64,000 bases of DNA, from positions 29,266 to 93,265 of the forward strand of contig NZ_QLME01000012.1 of NCBI RefSeq assembly GCF_003259895.1. The letters run 5' to 3'. The stretch is from Halanaerobium saccharolyticum. GTDB taxonomy: Bacteria > Bacillota > Halanaerobiia > Halanaerobiales > Halanaerobiaceae. Positions 27,015 through 35,673 of the stretch are shown one piece after another; the first letter of the stretch is position 1; every line of letters begins with the position of its first letter. The notes beneath the pieces are model-generated. The model saw only the letters and a program-made list of their open reading frames with translations, was not told the DNA's origin and searched no databases. The translations under genes were made by a program, and so were the position numbers.

Positions 27015-28034
27015 TTAAGAAGATTTAATTTTTTTAACTGATTCTCTTTCAATTAATTCAGTGGTGATTACTGATTTAGTAGATTTTTTTTCTGGATTCT
27101 GGATCCTGTCAAATAATTTACGGGCTGCTTCCTGGCCCATTCCTTCTTTGTCAATGGAGATTGTTGTAATTTTGGGAGTAGTAAAAGCAGTTAATTCAAT
27201 ATTATCAAACCCTATAATTGAAATGTCAGCAGGAACCTTAACTCCATATTTATTAAAAGTCTGGAGTAAGCCAATGGCGGTAGCATCATTGGCAGCAAAA
27301 ATTGCAGTGGGCAGCTGTTTTTCTTTTAAAAATTCTTTTGCCAGTTCTTTTCCCATATCCTGACTGAAATCTTCCTTAATTTTAATAAAATTCTCCTGGA
27401 TTTCCAAATCGCTTTCCAGCATCTCCATTTTATAAGCTCGGTAACGTTCTTCAAAACTGGGATGGCTGTTGGGACCACCAGCATAGGCAATTTTATGATG
27501 CCCCATTCTAATTAAATAATCTACTGCCTGCATAGCCCCATTAAAATTATCAGAAACAATAGAATCCATAATTGGAGATCGCAGATAATTATCTACAAGT
27601 ACTGTAGGAAATTTTAGTTCTTCAATCGCTCTGATCATATTTTTATTAATGTCAGCCCCAGCAAGAATCAGACCATCAACTTTATTTTGACTGATTATTG
27701 AAGGGACTTTTTTGCTCTGTAACGCATCTAATTTAATAGTCGAAAAAAGGAGATTATAATCATAATTTTCTACTTCAATTTCGACACCAGCTATAACTCT
27801 TGTATAAAAAGGGTTATTAAAAATAGGAATATGTCTGCGGCTCATAATGAATGCAATATTATGGGTTTTTAAACCTGCCTGAGAACGAAAAGAAAAATAA
27901 CCCATTTCCTTAGCAATATTTAGTACTTTTTGTCTGGTAACAGGAGAGACTCCCCCTTTATCATTTAAAGATTTAGAGACTGTAGAGATTGAAACATCTG
28001 CTTTTTCTGCTATGTCTTTAATTGTCACATTCAT
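27015..28034 (-). CDS. LacI-family repressor, likely of the beta-glycoside operon
   Basis: A 339-aa LacI/GalR regulator. The N-terminal HTH reads TIKDIAEKADVSISTVSKSL, and the effector domain contains SRRHIPIFNNPFYTRVIAGV, ILAGADINKN, FAANDATAIGLLQTF and ISIIGFDNIELT. It is transcribed away from the family-5 ABC/GH1 operon across a 496-bp gap that holds two promoters and LacI-like inverted repeats. It probably represses that operon and perhaps itself. Start ATG 28034 follows GAAAGGATG on the minus strand. Its N-terminal hinge is unusual in lacking a clear AxxLxxx hinge helix (YFSFRSQAGLKTHNIA instead). Confidence 0.85.
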   Translation of the reverse strand: MNVTIKDIAEKADVSISTVSKSLNDKGGVSPVTRQKVLNIAKEMGYFSFRSQAGLKTHNIAFIMSRRHIPIFNNPFYTRVIAGVEIEVENYDYNLLFSTIKLDALQSKKVPSIISQNKVDGLILAGADINKNMIRAIEELKFPTVLVDNYLRSPIMDSIVSDNFNGAMQAVDYLIRMGHHKIAYAGGPNSHPSFEERYRAYKMEMLESDLEIQENFIKIKEDFSQDMGKELAKEFLKEKQLPTAIFAANDATAIGLLQTFNKYGVKVPADISIIGFDNIELTAFTTPKITTISIDKEGMGQEAARKLFDRIQNPEKKSTKSVITTELIERESVKKIKSS

Positions 28035-28088
28035 TTAAAAGCATCCTTTCTTCAAAAAGATTAAGATTATTATAGAAATTGAAATAAA

Positions 28089-28325
28089 TTTTCAAAAGTA
28101 ATGAAAACTTTTTTCTTAGTATATCATATCATAAAAAACAAATAAAATTAAATTATTTTTAAAAATTGTTTGAAAATATGAAAAAACAATGCTATAATTA
28201 AAGAAAGTTATTTCGCAATTAACGAAAATATTTTTAAAATAATGATAAAAAAATTTATGAACCTTGAAAAAATAATAAAAAAATCAAAAATACTGCTTGA
28301 ATTGTCTGCAAATTTGCGCTATAAT
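28089..28325 (+). promoter_or_regulatory. two tandem promoters and operator-like repeats before the family-5 ABC operon
   Basis: P1 is TTGAAA (28170-28175) - 17 nt - TATAAT (28193-28198). P2 is TTGAAT (28297-28302) - 17 nt - TATAAT (28320-28325). Two inverted repeats share the form TTTCr-N7-yGAAA: TTTTCA-N7-TGAAAA at 28089-28107 and TTTCG-N7-CGAAA at 28211-28227. The second lies just after P1. From P2 a leader of about 200 nt follows, containing a TCACTCT/AGAGTGA stem (28442-28491). The binding protein is unknown. Confidence 0.5.
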
Positions 28326-28530
28326 TAAGTCAAGAAATCGTTTTAGTAAATTTTAGCGCAGTTTTCACTGGATTGCTGGTATTTCTCTAGCATTAAATTG
28401 ATTTAATTTAATGAAGATTCATAAAACAGCTAAAATTTTGCTCACTCTTACTTTTTATAAGTTAATAATCCCTTAAGATAAAAGAGAGTGACATTTTGCA
28501 TCACAAAATAATTTAAAGGGGTGTTTATTA

Positions 28531-30210
28531 ATGATTAATTTTGGTAAGAAAGTTTTGATTTTAACTCTGGCTTTTCTATTTCTAGTTGGAGGAATGTCTT
28601 TAGCTCAGGATCTTCCCAGAGAAGAGACATTAGTAGTTTCCGGAGCAATGTGGGGCCCTCCATCAACCTGGAATATTTTAATTCCTAATCCTACACCTGG
28701 AACCGGTGGCCTAGTTTATGAAACAATGTTTTCTTATAATCCGCTGGAAAATGAATATGAGCCATGGTTAGCAGAAAGTGGAGAATGGGTTTCTGACAAC
28801 GAATACGTTCTTAATGTAAGAGAAGGTATTAACTGGACTGATGGTGAAGAGTTTAATGCAGAAGATGTTGTCTTTACTTATCAATTAGCTAAAGATAATG
28901 AAATTCCATATTCACCAATCTGGGACTGGATGGAATCTGTAGAAGCAGAAGATAATTTTACAGTAAGATTTACATTCAGTGAGCCACATTATGCAGAATG
29001 GGATGCTGAGTTATATCAGCGCTATATTATCCCTGAGCACATCTGGAGTGAAATTCCATCTGATGAGTTAATTACCAGAACAATGAATGATCCTGTTGGT
29101 ACAGGACCATATACTCACAGACAGGCTGCACAGGATAGAATGGTCTGGGAAAGAAATGATGACTGGTGGGGTAATGATGTTTTTGGCCAGCCTAAGCCAA
29201 AATATCTTGTTGACTTAGTAAATCAGAGCAACAATGTTGTGATGGGTATGTTAATGAAAGGTGAGCTGGACTTAAGCAACAACTTTTTACCCGGTATTCA
29301 GCGAATCAAAGATCAGTTTGGTTTAGTAACCTGGTATGAAGAAGAGCCTTATATGCTTTCCTGGAATACAGCTGTAATGTATATGAATACTTTAAGAGAG
29401 CCAATGGGTGATACTCAGTTTAGAAGAGCAATGGCTTTTATGGTTAATCAGGATACTATAGTAGATCGTGTTTATGGTGGACTGGTACAATCAGCTAACC
29501 CTACAGGACTATTTGGAGAAGGCTGGCAGGCTTATTTAGACGAAGAAATAGTAGAAGAGTCTGGTTTTGAATATAACCCAACTAAAGCTAAAGCATTATT
29601 AAATGATGCAGGCTATGTAGATGCCAATGATGATGGTTGGAGAGAAATGCCTAATGGAGATCCTTTAGAATTAGAAATTATGGTTCCAAGTGGCTGGACA
29701 GATTGGATGGAATCTGTTAGAGTAATTGCCTCAAATGCTGAAGAAATCGGAGTTAATATTGCTCCTTCATTCCCAGATTCTTCATTATTTGACAATAAGC
29801 GTTTTAATAGTGACTTTGATCTGATGATCGGTAACTTCCAGACAACATTATCATCAACTCCTTTTGATTACTGGTTTGGAGTTGCAAATAGAAGTATCCA
29901 TGGAGAAACAATTAGTAATGGTAACTGGGGAGCTTATGACAACCCAGAATTATTTGAAAAAATTGATGAGTTTAACATGACTAATGATGAAGCAAGAAAA
30001 CAGGAACTTGCTTCTGATATTCAGGAAACTCTATTACAGGATATGCCAAGTGTTCCTTTATGGCATAATGGTCTCTGGGCTCAGGCTACAACTGAGTACT
30101 GGACAAATTGGCCAGATGAAGACAACCCATATGGTGTACCAGTATCCTGGGGTAATGCTTATCAGTTAGGTATGATCGACACCCTGATTGGTATCGAGCC
30201 AGTTGAGTAG
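28531..30210 (+). CDS. family-5 ABC substrate-binding protein for beta-gluco/manno-oligosaccharides
   Basis: A 559-aa SBP of the oligopeptide/nickel class, whose members in Thermotoga bind cellobiose, laminaribiose or mannobiose rather than peptides. Residues 1-25 are a signal peptide ending SLA-QD, without a lipobox. Family features are YEPWLAESGEWVSDNEYVLNVREGINW (split at about 75-101), DGEEFNAEDVVFTYQL and DPVGTGPYTHR. It opens an operon with DppBCDF-like subunits and a GH1 glucosidase, and GH2/GH130/AGE genes follow. That context argues for beta-linked oligosaccharides; peptides remain possible. SD AAAGGGGTG precedes ATG 28531. Confidence 0.82.
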   Translation: MINFGKKVLILTLAFLFLVGGMSLAQDLPREETLVVSGAMWGPPSTWNILIPNPTPGTGGLVYETMFSYNPLENEYEPWLAESGEWVSDNEYVLNVREGINWTDGEEFNAEDVVFTYQLAKDNEIPYSPIWDWMESVEAEDNFTVRFTFSEPHYAEWDAELYQRYIIPEHIWSEIPSDELITRTMNDPVGTGPYTHRQAAQDRMVWERNDDWWGNDVFGQPKPKYLVDLVNQSNNVVMGMLMKGELDLSNNFLPGIQRIKDQFGLVTWYEEEPYMLSWNTAVMYMNTLREPMGDTQFRRAMAFMVNQDTIVDRVYGGLVQSANPTGLFGEGWQAYLDEEIVEESGFEYNPTKAKALLNDAGYVDANDDGWREMPNGDPLELEIMVPSGWTDWMESVRVIASNAEEIGVNIAPSFPDSSLFDNKRFNSDFDLMIGNFQTTLSSTPFDYWFGVANRSIHGETISNGNWGAYDNPELFEKIDEFNMTNDEARKQELASDIQETLLQDMPSVPLWHNGLWAQATTEYWTNWPDEDNPYGVPVSWGNAYQLGMIDTLIGIEPVE

Positions 30211-30242
30211 AAACAGATATTAGACAGTTAAATAATAATAAG

Positions 30243-30267
30243 CAGGTCCGATATTTTATCGGGCCTG
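30243..30267 (+). other. intercistronic hairpin between family-5 binding protein and permease
   Basis: CAGGTCCGATA and TATCGGGCCTG form an 11-bp stem (one G-U) with a TTT loop and no T-run. It is the third case in this window of a strong hairpin directly after a binding-protein gene. Confidence 0.6.
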
Positions 30268-30291
30268 TTATTTAGAAAGGAGCAGTAAAAG

Positions 30292-31281
30292 ATGGGTAAA
30301 TATTTGAGGAAAAAAATCATTGTTTATATAATCACCTTTATCCTGGCAGTTACGATTAACTTTTTTATTCCCAGGCTGATGCCGGGGGACCCAATTCAAT
30401 CTTTATTATCACGTTTTTCGGGTATGGAGGGTGGACGTGAAATTTTAGAAAATCAGTTAACATTATTATTCAACCTTGATCAGCCTTTATGGCAGCAGTA
30501 TGCAAACTTCTGGAAATCAGTTTTTACTCTCGATTTTGGTATTTCAATTATCCAATTTCCAACTCCAGTATTAGATATTATTAAACGTGCAATTGTATAT
30601 GATCTTTCTGTATTGTTACCCGCAATTATATTAAGCTGGATAGTTGGTAATAAGCTGGGTGCATTTTCGGGTACTGATAAAAGAGTGGACAAATCAACAA
30701 TGCCCTTTTTCTATTTTTTAGCTTCCTCACCTTATTTCTGGATGGCTGGATTGGTTGCCTTTTTCTTTGGGGTTGTAATCGGCTGGTTTCCGATCAGTGG
30801 AGCTTATGGATCAACTGCAACCCCGGGTTTAAACTGGAGTTTTATTAAGGACTTTTTACATCACTGGTTCCTGCCGTTTTTTACAATGTTTTTAGTTCAG
30901 CTTGGCGGCTGGGCAATCGGTATGCGGAATATGATTATGTATGAGAAGAGTTCAAATTATTCAAAATACATGGAAACCCTTGGTTCTTCCAAAAAATTAA
31001 TCCGTAAATATGGATTTAGAAATGGTGTTCTACCTCAGGTGACAGGTCTTGCTCTTAGATTGGGTAGAATTGTTGGTGGAGCAATTACAGTTCAGGTGGT
31101 ATTTAACTATCCGGGACTGGGAAGAATGCTGCTTGATGCAGTCCAGAATCAGGATTATTTTTTAATGCAGGGAATCTTTTTGACAATTGTAACAATGGTT
31201 TTAATAGCAAACTTTACTGTAGATATAATCTATATGTTTATTGATCCAAGAGTAAGACTGTCATTTACTGAGGAGGTGTAA
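30292..31281 (+). CDS. ABC transporter permease, DppB/OppB type
   Basis: A 329-aa membrane subunit with a first segment at residues 9-27 (IVYIITFILAVTINFFIPRL), the PGDP motif (RLMPGDPIQSLL) typical of OppB-like permeases and about six segments. Near the C-terminus is the loop GAITVQVVFNYPGLGRMLLDAV, also diagnostic. It pairs with the next gene's product to form the channel of the family-5 system. SD GAAAGGAG precedes ATG 30292. The gap to the next start is 3 nt. Confidence 0.87.
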   Translation: MGKYLRKKIIVYIITFILAVTINFFIPRLMPGDPIQSLLSRFSGMEGGREILENQLTLLFNLDQPLWQQYANFWKSVFTLDFGISIIQFPTPVLDIIKRAIVYDLSVLLPAIILSWIVGNKLGAFSGTDKRVDKSTMPFFYFLASSPYFWMAGLVAFFFGVVIGWFPISGAYGSTATPGLNWSFIKDFLHHWFLPFFTMFLVQLGGWAIGMRNMIMYEKSSNYSKYMETLGSSKKLIRKYGFRNGVLPQVTGLALRLGRIVGGAITVQVVFNYPGLGRMLLDAVQNQDYFLMQGIFLTIVTMVLIANFTVDIIYMFIDPRVRLSFTEEV

Positions 31282-31284
31282 GCT

Positions 31285-32148
31285 GTGTTTAAAGATTTTT
31301 GGTCAAAACATGAAAATATATATTATGCATTAACAAATAAAAAAGTAATATTTGGTTTAACTATTGTGGCTTTAGTGTTTATGCTGGCAGCTTTTGGACC
31401 GATGCTGACTCCTTATGAATATGGAGAATATGCAGGGGAAGGATATCTGCCGCCATCAGGTGATCACTTTTTTGGAACCACAATTGATGGAAGAGATGTA
31501 TTTACCAGAACTGTTTATGGTCTGCGTTCAACTCTTTTGGTTGGAGCAATTGCCGGAACAGTGGCAACTTTAGTAGGCTGTATTATTGGATTTTTAGCAG
31601 GTTACTATGGAGGATCAATTTTTGATGAACTTTTAATGATGTTAACCAATATTTTTGTTGTTATTCCCCAGCTGGCTCTGCTGATTGTAATTGCAGCTTT
31701 TCTGGAAGTTAGAGGGGTAATAATTATGGCTTTCATTGTTTCCTTAACCGCCTGGCCCTGGACAGCAAGAGCTGTTAGATCACAGACACTTTCTTTAAAA
31801 AATCAGGAGTATGTATCTTTATCAAGGATTTCTGCTTTAAGTGTTGGCAGGATTTTAAGAGAAGATATTGCTTCCAATATGTTTTCCTATGTATTTATGG
31901 TTTTTATTCAGCAGTTCAACGGAACAATGCTGGCAACCGTACAGCTTGAATTTTTAGGTCTGGGTCCAACAAAAGGAATTTCTCTGGGACTTGTAATGCA
32001 GAATGCTGTTAACTGGAATGGAATCCAACTTGGTATGTGGTGGTGGGCAATAATCCCTGGTTTAATTTTAACAATTTTAATTACTGCACTTTATTTTGTC
32101 AACACCGGATTAGATGCAGCCTTTAACCCACGTTTGAGGGAGATGTAA
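31285..32148 (+). CDS. ABC transporter permease, DppC/OppC type
   Basis: A 287-aa partner permease. It has the OppC N-terminal segment (residues 19-40), the HFFGTTIDGRDVFTRTVYGLR motif (about 61-81) and about six segments. It starts at GTG 31285 behind a perfect AGGAGGTG SD that lies in the end of the upstream gene, so translation is coupled. Together with the upstream permease it carries the oligosaccharide across the inner membrane. Confidence 0.87.
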   Translation: MFKDFWSKHENIYYALTNKKVIFGLTIVALVFMLAAFGPMLTPYEYGEYAGEGYLPPSGDHFFGTTIDGRDVFTRTVYGLRSTLLVGAIAGTVATLVGCIIGFLAGYYGGSIFDELLMMLTNIFVVIPQLALLIVIAAFLEVRGVIIMAFIVSLTAWPWTARAVRSQTLSLKNQEYVSLSRISALSVGRILREDIASNMFSYVFMVFIQQFNGTMLATVQLEFLGLGPTKGISLGLVMQNAVNWNGIQLGMWWWAIIPGLILTILITALYFVNTGLDAAFNPRLREM

Positions 32149-32151
32149 GTG

Positions 32152-33144
32152 ATGAGCGAAAATATATTAGAAGTCAAAAACTTAAAAGCATATTATGATA
32201 TTCTAAAAGGACAGGTCAAAGCAGTAGACGATATAACTTTCACCTTAAAAAAGGGCGAAATTCTAGGGCTGGCGGGAGAATCCGGCTGTGGTAAAAGCAC
32301 CCTGGCCAGCACTTTTATTTCCAGAAAAAAACCTCTCAAGTATATTTCGGGTGAGGTTGATCTGGTTGGTCATCAGATTATGGAGATGAGTGAAAAAGAA
32401 TTTAAAAAACTCCGCTTAAGAACAATTTCCTTAATTCCCCAGTATGCTCTTGATGCTTTTTCTCCAACTAAAAAGATAAAAACATACATTGCAGATCTGG
32501 CGAGACAGCATGGAGTTAAAACAGATAAAAAATTTTTTGATAAGGTAAAAGAACGGCTGGATCTGGTTAATCTTGATGAATCAGTTTTAAATAGATATTC
32601 AATTGAACTTTCAGGTGGTATGAAACAGAGAGTAATTATGGTTATTTCTACAATTTTGGATCCGGAATTTTTAATTGCGGATGAGATAACTTCAGCTTTA
32701 GATGTAAGTTCTCAGCGCTTTGTAGCAACAATGCTGGCTAACCTGCGGGATTTAGAGATAATCGGTTCTGCCATGTTTATTACTCATGATTTATCTATTT
32801 TATATCAGATAGCAGACCGAATCATGATTATGTATGCCGGTAATTTTGCTGAAATAGGACCAACAGATGAGATTGTTGAAAATCCCCGTCATCCGTATAC
32901 CAGAGCCTTAATTGATTCTCTACCGAAAGTGGGTATTCAGTATAAGGATAAACGTTTATCAGGGATTGAAGGAACTCCACCTCATCTGCTGAATATTGGT
33001 GAGGGCTGTCGCTTTAGACACCGCTGTCCTTATTCAATTGAAAAATGTGAAGAAACTCCACCAAGGGAAAAGGTAGCAGAAGGACATTTCGTTTCCTGCT
33101 GGAGATGGAAAGAGTTAGGAAGTGATTTAAGTGGAAAAAAATAA
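32152..33144 (+). CDS. ABC transporter ATPase, DppD/OppD type
   Basis: An oligopeptide-class ABC ATPase with Walker A GESGCGKST, an ELSGGMKQR signature and ADEITSALDVS as Walker B/D-loop. The C-terminal extension of the OppD/DppD family is present (EGTPPHLLNIGEGCRFRHRC and PYSIEKC), with its cysteine cluster. The start is ATG 32152; GTG 32149 in the same frame is an alternative. The next ATPase gene overlaps it by 14 nt. Confidence 0.88.
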   Translation: MSENILEVKNLKAYYDILKGQVKAVDDITFTLKKGEILGLAGESGCGKSTLASTFISRKKPLKYISGEVDLVGHQIMEMSEKEFKKLRLRTISLIPQYALDAFSPTKKIKTYIADLARQHGVKTDKKFFDKVKERLDLVNLDESVLNRYSIELSGGMKQRVIMVISTILDPEFLIADEITSALDVSSQRFVATMLANLRDLEIIGSAMFITHDLSILYQIADRIMIMYAGNFAEIGPTDEIVENPRHPYTRALIDSLPKVGIQYKDKRLSGIEGTPPHLLNIGEGCRFRHRCPYSIEKCEETPPREKVAEGHFVSCWRWKELGSDLSGKK

Positions 33145-34054
33145 TGAGATAGTAATGTCAGTTCAGGGGTTATCCAAGGTTTTTAAAAGTGGTATTTTAA
33201 ATCCTGAATATACTGTAGCTGCAAAAGATATTTCTTTTGATATTGAAAAGGGTAAAATTATTTCTCTGATTGGAGAAAGTGGTAGTGGAAAAACAACAGT
33301 CGGTAAATTGATTTTGAAGCTGATTAAACTTTCCGAAGGTGAAATCATTTATAAAGGTAAAAATATTTCAGAAATTGAAGATAAAGAGGAGACTAAAGAA
33401 TATTATCGAAGAGTTCAGGGTATTTTTCAGGATCCCTTTGCAACTTTTAATCCTCTTTACCGGGTAGATCGAGTTTTTGATATGATTTTTGATTCTTTTG
33501 AGCTGGGATTTGAAGATAAGGATCAGGCAATTAGAGATGCATTATATGATGTAAACTTAAATCCAGATCGTACTTTAGGTAAGTTTCCGCATCAGTTAAG
33601 TGGGGGACAGCTGCAGAGGCTGTTGATTGCCCGGGCACTTTTGATGGATGTTGATGTTTTAATAGCAGATGAGTTAATCAGTATGTTAGATGCATCAACC
33701 AGAATCGGAGTCTTAAACTTACTGGTAGAATCCTGTAAAAAACATGGAATGGCAGTAATCTTTATTACCCATGACCTTAACTTAGGCTATTATATTTCAG
33801 ATAAATCTCTTATTATGTATAAAGGCCGTCTGGTTGAAAGAGGAGACACCAAAAAGATTTATGAGAACGCAACTCATCCCTATACTCAGATGTTATTTGA
33901 AGCTGTACCAGAGATTGGAGAACGATGGGATCCAGACGAAGAATTTTTACCGGAACAGGTAGTAAAAGATGTTAAAGAATTCTACCAGGAAAATGAAGGT
34001 AAAGGTTTTGTGGAAATTGAAGAAGATCACAGTGTATTATTTAGTGATAAGTAG
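33131..34054 (+). CDS. ABC transporter ATPase, DppF/OppF type
   Basis: The second ATPase of the heterodimer, 307 aa, with Walker A GESGSGKTT, signature QLSGGQLQR and ADELISMLDAS. The usual P of DEP(T/V)S is replaced, as in the companion (DEITS). It starts at GTG 33131 inside the end of the upstream ATPase gene, 7-8 nt after AGGAAGTG. It completes an SBP-B-C-D-F transporter, and a GH1 glucosidase follows 95 nt later. Confidence 0.87.
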   Translation: MEKNNEIVMSVQGLSKVFKSGILNPEYTVAAKDISFDIEKGKIISLIGESGSGKTTVGKLILKLIKLSEGEIIYKGKNISEIEDKEETKEYYRRVQGIFQDPFATFNPLYRVDRVFDMIFDSFELGFEDKDQAIRDALYDVNLNPDRTLGKFPHQLSGGQLQRLLIARALLMDVDVLIADELISMLDASTRIGVLNLLVESCKKHGMAVIFITHDLNLGYYISDKSLIMYKGRLVERGDTKKIYENATHPYTQMLFEAVPEIGERWDPDEEFLPEQVVKDVKEFYQENEGKGFVEIEEDHSVLFSDK

Positions 34055-34149
34055 TTTTAATCTATTAAAATAACTTGCTAAATAATTTCCATATATTAAT
34101 TATAATAGATGCCGATAGATGATAATTGAAATTTAGAGGAGGCAGTTGA

Positions 34150-35502
34150 ATGGCAAAGATAATATTTCCCGAAGATTTTGAGTGGGGGGCTGCTACAGCA
34201 TCCTATCAAATTGAGGGAGCGTACAATGAAGATGGTAAGGGTGAATCAATCTGGGATAGATTTACCCATCAAAAAGGTAATATAGTAAATAATGATACAG
34301 GTGATGTAGCCTGTGATCATTATCATCGCTATCAAGAAGATGTGGAGTTAATGAAGGAGCTGGGACTGGACAGCTATCGTTTTTCTATAGCCTGGCCCCG
34401 CATTTTACCGGCAGGTAAAGGAAAAATTAATCAAAAAGGGATTGATTTTTATAAAAGTTTAGTTGACCAGCTTTTAAAAGCTGGTATTGAACCCTCTGCA
34501 ACTCTTTATCACTGGGACTTACCGCAGAAGCTGCAGGACAATGGGGGCTGGGAAAATAGAGATACAGCTAAATATTTTGATGAATATGCTCAGATAATGT
34601 ATAGAGAGCTTGGAGATTTGATTCCACGCTGGATAACTCATAATGAACCAATGGTGGTCTCAATGGTTGGAAATTTATGGGGAGAACATGCTCCCGGCTT
34701 TAAAGATTATCAGAAAGCACTCCAGGTTGCGCATAATGTTCTTCTTTCTCACGGAATGGCAGTAAAAAGTTTTAGAGAAAGCGGAATTGATGGTGAAGTT
34801 GGAATCACCATCAATTTAAACCATGTTTACCCTGACAGTGACAGCAGAGAAGATCAGATTGCAAAAGACTACTGTGATGCCTTTAATAATCGCTGGTTTT
34901 TGGATCCGGTCTTGAAGGGTAAATATCCGGAAAAATTAATGGATTTATATCAGAATAAATTTGATAAACCATTTGAAATGGAAGCTGGAGATCTTAAAAT
35001 AATCAGTCGAGAAATTGACTTCCTGGGTATTAATTATTATTCTAGAGCTCTGGTAGAATATGACGAAAGTGAATTCCTGAATTTTAAGTCAATTAAACCA
35101 GAGGATTCAGATTATACTGCAATGGATTGGGAGGTTTATCCCCAGGGTTTGACAGATCTCTTAAAAAGACTGGATCAGGAATATACTAAAAAGCCAATTT
35201 TTATAACTGAAAATGGAGCTGCTTATGATGATCAGATTGCAGAAGATGGCAGAGTACATGATCAAAAGAGAGTGGAATATTTAGAGAAACACTTTCAGGC
35301 CGCTCATCAGGCAATTGAAGAGGGAGTTAATCTGGCTGGCTATTATGTCTGGTCGCTGATGGATAATTTTGAATGGGCTTTTGGCTATGATAAGCGATTT
35401 GGAATTATTTATATTGACTATGAAAATAATCAGAAGCGGATTTTAAAAGATAGTGCTCTCTTATTAAAAGATGTTATTGAAAAAAATGGCTTAGAAAAAT
35501 AA
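34150..35502 (+). CDS. beta-glucosidase / beta-glycosidase, GH1
   Basis: A 450-aa GH1 enzyme. It has the N-terminal signature FEWGAATASYQIEGAYNEDG (first 10 and following residues of the GH1 pattern), acid/base Glu166 (THNEPMV), nucleophile Glu354 (ITENGAA) and LYHWDLPQ. It hydrolyses beta-glucosides, and often beta-galactosides or -mannosides, imported by the ABC system upstream. There is no signal peptide, so it is cytoplasmic. SD AGAGGAGG precedes ATG 34150. Confidence 0.93.
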   Translation: MAKIIFPEDFEWGAATASYQIEGAYNEDGKGESIWDRFTHQKGNIVNNDTGDVACDHYHRYQEDVELMKELGLDSYRFSIAWPRILPAGKGKINQKGIDFYKSLVDQLLKAGIEPSATLYHWDLPQKLQDNGGWENRDTAKYFDEYAQIMYRELGDLIPRWITHNEPMVVSMVGNLWGEHAPGFKDYQKALQVAHNVLLSHGMAVKSFRESGIDGEVGITINLNHVYPDSDSREDQIAKDYCDAFNNRWFLDPVLKGKYPEKLMDLYQNKFDKPFEMEAGDLKIISREIDFLGINYYSRALVEYDESEFLNFKSIKPEDSDYTAMDWEVYPQGLTDLLKRLDQEYTKKPIFITENGAAYDDQIAEDGRVHDQKRVEYLEKHFQAAHQAIEEGVNLAGYYVWSLMDNFEWAFGYDKRFGIIYIDYENNQKRILKDSALLLKDVIEKNGLEK

Positions 35503-35560
35503 ATTTTTATTTTAAAAAAGAAATATGGTTTTTAATTTCATATTAAAATACTTTTCAATT

Positions 35561-35638
35561 AAAGCTTAAAGCTGCTTAAACACAAAGAAACTGGTCCCCC
35601 TATACCAGTTTTATAAGTTCCTGGCTGCTTTAAGCTTT
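35561..35638 (+). other. nested inverted-repeat element before the chemoreceptor gene
   Basis: Outer arms AAAGCTTAAAGC (35561-35572) and GCTTTAAGCTTT (35627-35638) are perfectly complementary over 12 bp. Inside is a perfect 8-bp hairpin, AAACTGGT (35588-35595) and ACCAGTTT (35604-35611), with the loop CCCCCTAT. The SD of the MCP gene lies about 20 nt after it. There is no T-tract, so it is not a terminator. It may be a structured 5' leader; no known class was recognised. Confidence 0.6.
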
Positions 35639-35673
35639 ATTGATTTTAAAAATTAAAGCAGGAGGAAAAAATC

